From contig JAPYUT010000025.1 in assembly GCA_029940475.1 (NCBI GenBank), forward strand, positions 1-36,573: DNA of 36,573 nucleotides, in the 5' to 3' direction. Shown here one piece after another: positions 29,863-36,573 of this stretch (its first letter is position 1; each line of letters begins with the position of its first letter). The notes beneath the pieces are model-generated. The model worked only from the letters and a program-made list of their open reading frames with translations, was not told the DNA's origin and searched no databases. The translations under genes were made by a program, and so were the position numbers. The DNA is from Verrucomicrobiales bacterium (GTDB lineage Bacteria > Verrucomicrobiota > Verrucomicrobiia > Verrucomicrobiales > DEV007).

Positions 29863-30119
29863 TAATCCAAATCAGTGATCACTACCGATCTCGGCTCTCT
29901 ATTTCCAAGTTCTTGAGCCTGAAGGATTACCCTGTTTTTCTCGGTGATAAACCGATACGCATGGCAATTTGGGCAAATCGTTACTTTCTCAGCAACAATT
30001 GACTCACAACCCCCACAAATTTTATAATTTTCCGGGTTGCGCACAATCTTGTCCGCTCTGCGCGCGCGCTCATTGAGCGCCTCATTGGTTGGGTGATACT
30101 CCATTGCCGAGCCAAACAT
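29862..30119 (-). CDS. Small zinc-ribbon protein
   Basis: 85 residues if begun at ATG 30119, preceded by GGAGGAGT; ATG 30104 and GTG 30158 are alternatives and the true start is uncertain. A basic helical N terminus (NEALNERARRADKIVRNP) is followed by a four-Cys ribbon, CGGCESIV and CPNCHAYRF, that should bind one zinc ion. No further domain. Similar small ribbons act as adaptors or nucleic-acid binders; nothing in context decides. It is divergent from the secreted-protein gene at 30216, with which it shares a short promoter region. Confidence 0.7.
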   Translation of the reverse strand: MFGSAMEYHPTNEALNERARRADKIVRNPENYKICGGCESIVAEKVTICPNCHAYRFITEKNRVILQAQELGNREPRSVVITDLD

Positions 30120-30215
30120 ACTCCTCCGCCACCACCTATTCAAGTCACTCAAAGCCACAATTCAACGGCAGGGAACATTGAATATAGCGCAAATCGACCC
30201 CATCCTAAGCCGATC

Positions 30216-30743
30216 ATGACTCACGGGAAATTCCAAAGAACCACAATTATTACCCTGTTTCTTACAATGAACCTGCTGATCCTCTGTGGGTTGTCATTGT
30301 CATCTGCCCAGGATACCAACCCTGCTGCCCCGGCACGTTCGCCGGCTGGACTCGGGCGCTTTGAGAAAACCCTGAGCGGCGAGCGTGAGATCCGCAGCCG
30401 CGTGGAAACATTCTTCAAGAGCATCGAGGGCGGAAAAACCGGGGAAGCCTTTCGCGCTCTCATGAAAGGCTCCCCACTCGGTGAAAATACGGAAAGTGTC
30501 GACAAGCTCGTCGTGGAAACCAAGGACATCGTCGAAACCTACGGGGCAATCAAGGATCACGAACTGATCCGGATCAGTCGGGTGGGAAGCCGCACCATCC
30601 GTTTCACCTACTTCACCTACAGCGCCAATTATCCCCTGAAGTGGGAACTCTATTGCTTCCTGGGGAAATCCGGGTGGCAAATCCTCGATTTTTCCGTGAA
30701 CAATAAATTCACTGAGCTATTTGATGCCGCCATGCCCAAATAA
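30216..30743 (+). CDS. Secreted small protein, possible NTF2-like fold
   Basis: 175 residues from ATG 30216. A basic N terminus and hydrophobic stretch (ITLFLTMNLLILCGLSLSSA) form a signal peptide. The mature domain starts with a helix (RVETFFKSIEGGKTGEAFRA), then KLVVETKDIVETYGAI. Paired beta strands ending WQILDFSVNNKF follow. That helix-then-curved-sheet pattern, with a closing tryptophan strand, resembles NTF2/SnoaL-like proteins, but I recognise no family. Probably periplasmic. Confidence 0.7.
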   Translation: MTHGKFQRTTIITLFLTMNLLILCGLSLSSAQDTNPAAPARSPAGLGRFEKTLSGEREIRSRVETFFKSIEGGKTGEAFRALMKGSPLGENTESVDKLVVETKDIVETYGAIKDHELIRISRVGSRTIRFTYFTYSANYPLKWELYCFLGKSGWQILDFSVNNKFTELFDAAMPK

Positions 30744-30808
30744 CCCGCCAGCGCGGGATCAGACCCGGGACACGGGTGACTGTCGCGCGTTAGCAATTAA
30801 ACCCAAGC

Positions 30809-31072
30809 CTAATTAAGGGCTGCAATACGCCGACCGTATAGGCCCTTGAGCCGGCTAGCAGAATTCTTATGGATAACTCCACACTTGGCCGCTTTGTCAG
30901 CGACAGAGCAAAGAGCATGCCACTTGGACAAAGCGCCTTCTTTATCGCCTGAAGTAATTGCGGCAACAACAGCCTTCCGGGCCGTCTTGACACGGGTCTT
31001 GGACTCGCGGTTTTCGATAGTGCGTTTAGCCGATTGACGAGAGCGTTTCTGGACGGATTTTGTGTTTGCCAT
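30809..31072 (-). CDS. rpsT: 30S ribosomal protein S20
   Basis: 87 residues. MANTKSVQKRSRQSAKRTIE begins the typical Lys/Arg-rich helical bundle; AARKAV-type and NSASRLKGLYGRRIAAL segments match S20. It binds 16S rRNA early in small-subunit assembly. Length is normal (85-90). Monocistronic, with a strong promoter just upstream (31103-31130). Confidence 0.96.
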   Translation of the reverse strand: MANTKSVQKRSRQSAKRTIENRESKTRVKTARKAVVAAITSGDKEGALSKWHALCSVADKAAKCGVIHKNSASRLKGLYGRRIAALN

Positions 31073-31102
31073 GGAATCCTGCTGGTTTTTTGAAGGGGGG
31101 CG

Positions 31103-31130
31103 AATGTAGGCAGTCGCCCCGCCTTGTCAA
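31103..31130 (-). promoter_or_regulatory. Strong sigma-70 promoter of rpsT
   Basis: On the minus strand TTGACA (31130-31125), 16 bases, TACATT (31108-31103). An inverted repeat GGGGCG...CGCCCC brackets the -10 box. The start codon is about 25 bases past the expected start site, giving a short leader. Confidence 0.65.
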
Positions 31131-31211
31131 GGATTAGGCACTCCCAGAATCCCCGGGCAAAGGCTGCAATAAAGAATCAGGATCCTGCCCCCTGAGGTTT
31201 TCTTGGAGAAA

Positions 31212-32033
31212 TCATTGCCTTGCCCCCCTCGGGGCAAAGGAATTTGCGCTGGCACCCCTCAACCCAAAGAATCTGCCAAGAACCCCCTTGTGATGGGAGG
31301 ATTGCACGGCAGAATCGCCCCCTGCAGGTATGGCGGCTGGCTTTAACCGGCCGGAGGAGGAAGCCACCGAAGGCTCAGCCGCCGCATACAAAACATTGCC
31401 CGGCTTGACCGCCCCCCGACGGGGCATCGTCAATAAGGAGCGGGTCCGGGCAGCAGCCAGAAGCACACGTTCACTCTTGGGAATCTCCTCGGGGGTTAAA
31501 TGCGCTTTTTTAACGTAAATACCGGTACCTCTGTTAACCCGGCCATAGAAATCAATGACATCACGCGATTTCATGCGGATACATCCATAACTGGTAGCCC
31601 ACCCAATAGTGCGCTCCTCCGGGGTTCCGTGAATATAGATCAACCGCTCTTTGGTATTCGAGTTGGAGCGTTCAAGACCCTCAAGCCACAGGATCCGGCT
31701 GACAATAGGATCACGTCCGGGAGCATTGGGGCCAACAATCTCACCCGTCGGACGCCGGTTCTTAAACACTGTGCCGGATCGCATCCCTTCACCGATCTTC
31801 TGATAAACATACATTTTCCCAAGTGGGGTCTTGTGACTGCGCGACGCACTGCCAAGGCCGAACTTTGAAGTGGAAACCGGATAGGATTTCACCGCTGCCC
31901 CATTGTTGATCAAAACCAATCGCTGGTCATCGACACTGACCACGACACTGTTACCCGACAGTCCGGTTGAACTGCAGTTGCAGATTACGGTAAGAAGCGC
32001 CGCAATTGCAAAAAAGAGTGCTGTTTTTGGCAT
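31212..32033 (-). CDS. L,D-transpeptidase (YkuD family), lipoprotein or secreted
   Basis: 273 residues from ATG 32033. The signal peptide TALFFAIAALLTVICNCSS contains a possible lipobox Cys. The YkuD domain starts with VVVSVDDQRLVLINNGAAVKSYPVSTS and includes HKTPLGKMYV. The catalytic cysteine is Cys151 in SYGCIRM, with the upstream His in IYIHGT. Such enzymes form 3-3 peptidoglycan cross-links or attach lipoproteins to the wall in the periplasm. The last 90 residues are Ala/Ser/Arg-rich and probably disordered. It lies upstream of rpsT, which has its own promoter. Confidence 0.9.
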   Translation of the reverse strand: MPKTALFFAIAALLTVICNCSSTGLSGNSVVVSVDDQRLVLINNGAAVKSYPVSTSKFGLGSASRSHKTPLGKMYVYQKIGEGMRSGTVFKNRRPTGEIVGPNAPGRDPIVSRILWLEGLERSNSNTKERLIYIHGTPEERTIGWATSYGCIRMKSRDVIDFYGRVNRGTGIYVKKAHLTPEEIPKSERVLLAAARTRSLLTMPRRGAVKPGNVLYAAAEPSVASSSGRLKPAAIPAGGDSAVQSSHHKGVLGRFFGLRGASANSFAPRGARQ

Positions 32034-32260
32034 GTGAATTAAAGAATGCGTGCTCACCCGGGCAGTATAAATAAACCGAGGGGCCACATTCCCGGGCACA
32101 CTGCAATGCTAAGTTGATACTCTATTTTGTCAAACCGGGCAGCCCCGGAGAGGGTTCACCAATGGTGTCTTTCAATGGCAATGCACGCAAACACAAGCGT
32201 ATCCACGCCATTGCAAACAGCATCTTCACTCACCGCGAGAGGTGAAAAGTAAAACCCGGC

Positions 32261-33769
32261 CTAAGTCCCGAGAGCCGCGTCCTCAGTATCTCTAGCGCCA
32301 AGCACCCAGGCCGGCAGCAAATGCCGCAACGACCCATAGGCCACAAAAAAGAAACCTACCTGGAACAGTGCCAGAAACGGTACACCCATCCAGTTTCCAA
32401 GCGCCAGGGCATGCATTACGAGATAACTAAAATAGAGAAAAAATGCCACCTCAAAGAGCGGGGCAACCGACCTTATCGCACTGTATTTGGCTTTCCTGAC
32501 ATCCTTGCGCTTTTGCTCAATACCGTATTTCGGCGTGCGCACAAAATCAGACTGCCTGCCCAACAGGGCTTCAAGCACGGCCTTGCCGTTGTTGACCGAC
32601 ATGCCGATCCCGAGCGCCAGTAACACCGGCAGGTAACAGATCTCGCGCAACCACCTCATGGGACTCGGGTTGATCGCTATCTGCGCAGTTATATAAAACA
32701 GGCTCACTGAAATCGTGGTGGCAAAAAAGATCGGGATATCAAGCACGAACGTCCGCACCCACCCGCTCTCCGGGTGCATCGCCGGATTGACCAGGACACA
32801 GAGCAATATCAGCAGCAGGTAGGCAAAATTCGCCGTCAGGTGGGCGGTCGCCTCCAACTTGATGATTCCGGGCAGATTGCTACGCCAGATCGGACCGAGC
32901 ATTTTCAGGCAGGTCTGGATGGAGCCCTTGGCCCAACGATGTTGCTGGTTCTTGAAGCCATTCATGTCCGGTGGCAGTTCCGCGGGCGTCACCACGTCCT
33001 TGAGATAGACAAACTTCCAGCCCTTCATCTGTGCCCGATAGCTGAGGTCAAGATCCTCGGTAAGCGTATCATGCTCCCAACCTCCGGCATCCAGGATGCA
33101 ACTCTTGCGCCAAATGCCCGCGGTGCCGTTAAAATTGAAAAACCGTCCACTGCGGCTGCGGGCAGTCTGCTCGACAGCAAGATGCCCGTCGAGAAACAAT
33201 GCCTGGATCCGGGTAAGTATAGAGTATTTCTTGTTAATATGCCCCCAGCGGGTCTGGATCATCCCCACCTTGGCATCGGTAAAGAAGTGTACCATTTCAT
33301 GCAACACATTGGGCCCGGGCACAAAATCAGCATCAAGAATGTAGATATACTCGCCGGTCGCGCTGTCCATGCCGTTCTCCAGGGCTCCTGCCTTGAACCC
33401 TGTCCGGTCCACGCGGTGTATATATTCAACGTCAAACCCGTCCTCGAGCAGCTTTGCCTCCTCATCCCTGCAGATCTTGCAGGTTTCATCGGTTGAGTCA
33501 TCAAGAATCTGGATCTGCAGCAAATCCCTGGGATAATCGATTCGCGCGACAGCCGCAATTAAACGCCGCACAACATACAATTCGTTGAAAATCGGCAGCT
33601 GGACAGTGATCCTTGGCAACTCTTTAAGCTGCGAGGCCGGCTCCGGTCTGCTCTTTCTGTATTTCCAATACAGGAAAATCATCGTGTAGCGATGCAGCCC
33701 ATAGGCGGACAGGCCCAGTAACACCAGGAAATAGCAAACGATCCAGATGGTAGTCGCGATATCTCCCAT
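32261..33769 (-). CDS. Membrane family 2 glycosyltransferase (cellulose-synthase-like)
   Basis: 502 residues from ATG 33769. One N-terminal helix (7-28) anchors the protein; the GT2 domain follows with VQLPIFNE, DDSTDET, and DADFVPG (metal-binding DAD). TEDLDLSYRA holds the catalytic base, and the QQHRW motif matches the Q/RxxRW of processive enzymes. The C-terminal part has about four to five helices with TANFAYLLLILLCVLV and a final hairpin. The layout matches polysaccharide synthases of the cellulose-synthase-like and beta-glucan branches. No partner genes are adjacent, so the polymer is unknown. It could supply a surface glycan, but a link to the LicD domain is speculative. Confidence 0.88.
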   Translation of the reverse strand: MGDIATTIWIVCYFLVLLGLSAYGLHRYTMIFLYWKYRKSRPEPASQLKELPRITVQLPIFNELYVVRRLIAAVARIDYPRDLLQIQILDDSTDETCKICRDEEAKLLEDGFDVEYIHRVDRTGFKAGALENGMDSATGEYIYILDADFVPGPNVLHEMVHFFTDAKVGMIQTRWGHINKKYSILTRIQALFLDGHLAVEQTARSRSGRFFNFNGTAGIWRKSCILDAGGWEHDTLTEDLDLSYRAQMKGWKFVYLKDVVTPAELPPDMNGFKNQQHRWAKGSIQTCLKMLGPIWRSNLPGIIKLEATAHLTANFAYLLLILLCVLVNPAMHPESGWVRTFVLDIPIFFATTISVSLFYITAQIAINPSPMRWLREICYLPVLLALGIGMSVNNGKAVLEALLGRQSDFVRTPKYGIEQKRKDVRKAKYSAIRSVAPLFEVAFFLYFSYLVMHALALGNWMGVPFLALFQVGFFFVAYGSLRHLLPAWVLGARDTEDAALGT

Positions 33770-33963
33770 GCGTCTTTAAATAAAAAATGACATCTGCCGA
33801 CCCCGAAGCCCGGCAGGTAATCCCTTTAAACTAAAAAGCCTCAAGAAGCAATTACCCGATTTATGGCTCGAACTAATCCCCTCACTACATCATAGTCGCA
33901 TTAACCCGGCGGTGCTGAACAGGTCAGCCCCGGCCCTCGACTGTCATCAGAACACTCTCGCCA

Positions 33964-34791
33964 ATGAAGTTTATTGCCATCAGTTGCGTCCTGCTGATAA
34001 ACCTTGCCTCTCTCTACAGCCAAGAGGTACCGGAGGATTTAATTGGTGACGAGCATGTTCGCGAAGAATTCGGCATCAATCATTTCACCACCCCGTCGAT
34101 CAAGAAACTCTTTGAGGATCTTGATGATTTCGGAAAATTGCCCTACGAGCGCCTGAAACGGGGAATCCCGGAAAAAATTCCTCGTGACCGGTCACTGGTC
34201 GCCCTGGGCCTGGGAAACCTGATCGCTGAGGGCTTCCTGATAGTGCAGGCTGAAGAGCTCCCGGAGATTGAGAAAATAGGCCGGGCAGTCCTCAAGCATG
34301 CAAAAGTGCTCGGTGCCGGGATGCGGGTTACCAGGCACACCAAGAGTATCCTCGAGAACAGCGTGCTGGGCGAATGGCAGGAGCTTAAAAGCGAGCTCTC
34401 CAAGACACAGGCCGATGTTGAAGCGGAAATGGTAATGCTGCGTGATGTCGACATTGCTCATCTTGTCGCCCTTGGTGGCTGGTTGCGATCCTTTGAGATC
34501 GCGACAATCACTGTATCGCAATCCTACTCGGAAAAGAAGGCCGCAAAGCTGACCCGCACCGACCTGCTCGCTTACTTTCTTGAGACCCTGCAGGGCCTTG
34601 AACCCAAGCTCCGTGAAAGAGCGCATATCATCAGCCTCGCTAAAGGCATTGAGGATATCCTCGCTGACCTCGGGGGATACGATCCCAAGCCGGAGAAGAA
34701 AACAGTCCCCGCAATTCCTTCCAGAGCGGAAACCCTTGCCCTTGCCCAAAAGATAAACACCTTACTTAAGATCATTGAAAGCCACCAGTAA
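33964..34791 (+). CDS. Secreted, mainly helical protein of unknown function
   Basis: 275 residues. A signal peptide (MKFIAISCVLLINLASLYSQ) is followed by an all-helical acidic domain with the repeated pattern of charged heptads, e.g. GEWQELKSELSKTQADVEAE, that could be coiled coil. A Pro/Lys linker (PKPEKKTVPAIPS) precedes a last helix. No Cys or catalytic motif in the mature part. I recognise no family; it sits 90 bases ahead of a sulfatase gene in the same direction and may be cotranscribed. Confidence 0.65.
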   Translation: MKFIAISCVLLINLASLYSQEVPEDLIGDEHVREEFGINHFTTPSIKKLFEDLDDFGKLPYERLKRGIPEKIPRDRSLVALGLGNLIAEGFLIVQAEELPEIEKIGRAVLKHAKVLGAGMRVTRHTKSILENSVLGEWQELKSELSKTQADVEAEMVMLRDVDIAHLVALGGWLRSFEIATITVSQSYSEKKAAKLTRTDLLAYFLETLQGLEPKLRERAHIISLAKGIEDILADLGGYDPKPEKKTVPAIPSRAETLALAQKINTLLKIIESHQ

Positions 34792-34881
34792 TCCGTTGCG
34801 GCTACCCGCGTGTGTTTCCTCCCCCCCACACACACCCTGCCCACAATCCCTCCGAACAAAAAACTGAACCCTCGTCCAATC

Positions 34882-36288
<1,407 letters not shown>

Positions 36289-36330
36289 GGTTGCGCTACG
36301 GGTTACATCACGCCAATGTAATTGCTTAAA

Positions 36331-36573
36331 ATGGATATTACCGACGAACAGAAAGCTGCCATTACCGCATGGATCCATCAGGGGGACGACTTAAGTGCCA
36401 TTCAATCGCGCCTTAAAGACGAGCTCGGCATCACCCTGACCTATGTGGATACCCGTTTCCTTCTTGCCGACCTCGGGCTGGAGCTAGCCGATGACGCTGA
36501 AGATGACGACAAATCAGCAACAGCCGAAACCGACGATGCTGCGCGTGAACCCGACACAAATGAACCCGACACA
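36331..36573 (+). CDS. Conserved acidic hypothetical protein, 3' end outside window
   Basis: 81 codons from ATG 36331 with no stop before the window ends. The N terminus MDITDEQKAAITAWIHQGDD reads as a short helix-turn-helix-like segment (ITAWI...LSAIQSRLKDELGITLTYVDTRFLLADLGLEL). Similar small proteins are common in Opitutae-type Verrucomicrobia, but function is unknown. A highly acidic low-complexity stretch (DDAEDDDKSATAETDD) follows. It lies 42 bases after the sulfatase stop in the same direction and may be cotranscribed. Confidence 0.7.
   Translation, partial: MDITDEQKAAITAWIHQGDDLSAIQSRLKDELGITLTYVDTRFLLADLGLELADDAEDDDKSATAETDDAAREPDTNEPDT

Overview
This window looks like a marine Verrucomicrobia/Opitutae-type chromosome (Planctomycetes-Verrucomicrobia group). 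The evidence is a Tat-exported DUF1552 protein next to a PSCyt1/DUF1587/DUF1592/DUF1588/DUF1585 cytochrome protein, a sialate O-acetylesterase, a sulfatase, a stand-alone short type II pseudopilin, and a mostly Shine-Dalgarno-poor start-site style. The assignment rests on gene families, not on a marker phylogeny.

Layout. 1-46 is the 3' end of a tRNA-Val(UAC), followed by an exported chymotrypsin-fold protease-like gene. 1132-9734 is a minus-strand catabolic or surface block. It runs DUF1552, then PSCyt1/LamG/DUF1592, then sialate O-acetylesterase (overlapping or nearly abutting genes), a 40-codon ORF, a Tat-exported phosphatase-superfamily protein and a polytopic membrane protein. 18579-36573 is ordinary chromosome: tRNA-Gly(CCC), pseudopilin, RNase R, pyruvate phosphate dikinase, two glycine-zipper lipoproteins, a TGA-interrupted metal-binding-like protein, PriA, a beta-barrel protein, ribosomal protein S20, an L,D-transpeptidase, a family 2 glycosyltransferase, a secreted helical protein, a sulfatase, and a partial gene at the right edge.

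The most interesting part lies between them, 9848-18578. An intact tRNA-Gly(CCC) at 18579-18652 is matched by a diverged copy of its 3' end at 9848-9876 in the same orientation. This is the classic footprint of a tRNA-targeted genomic island of about 8.7 kb. No integrase is left. The interior has truncated parD/parE antitoxin and toxin genes, a broken copy of a histidine phosphatase and a C-terminal scrap of a formylglycine-generating-enzyme-like gene. These surround a complete 2-aminoethylphosphonate (AEP) pathway.

The pathway genes are PEP mutase (with an N-terminal cytidylyltransferase-like domain), phosphonopyruvate decarboxylase and AEP transaminase. With them are a LicC-type nucleotidyltransferase fused to a LicD domain, a CDP-alcohol phosphatidyltransferase and a histidine phosphatase. 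Five of the six form one overlapping minus-strand operon, and the transaminase converges on it. The inferred product is CMP-activated AEP used to decorate a lipid and/or a glycan, so the island would be a surface phosphonate-decoration cassette.

Two other signals stand out. The gene at 26349-26014 has an in-frame TGA exactly where a CxxC motif needs its first cysteine (UxxC pattern), followed at once by a stem-loop, so it is a selenoprotein candidate or a fresh nonsense mutation. The ppdK gene changes codon style abruptly near 23280, which suggests an intragenic recombination mosaic.
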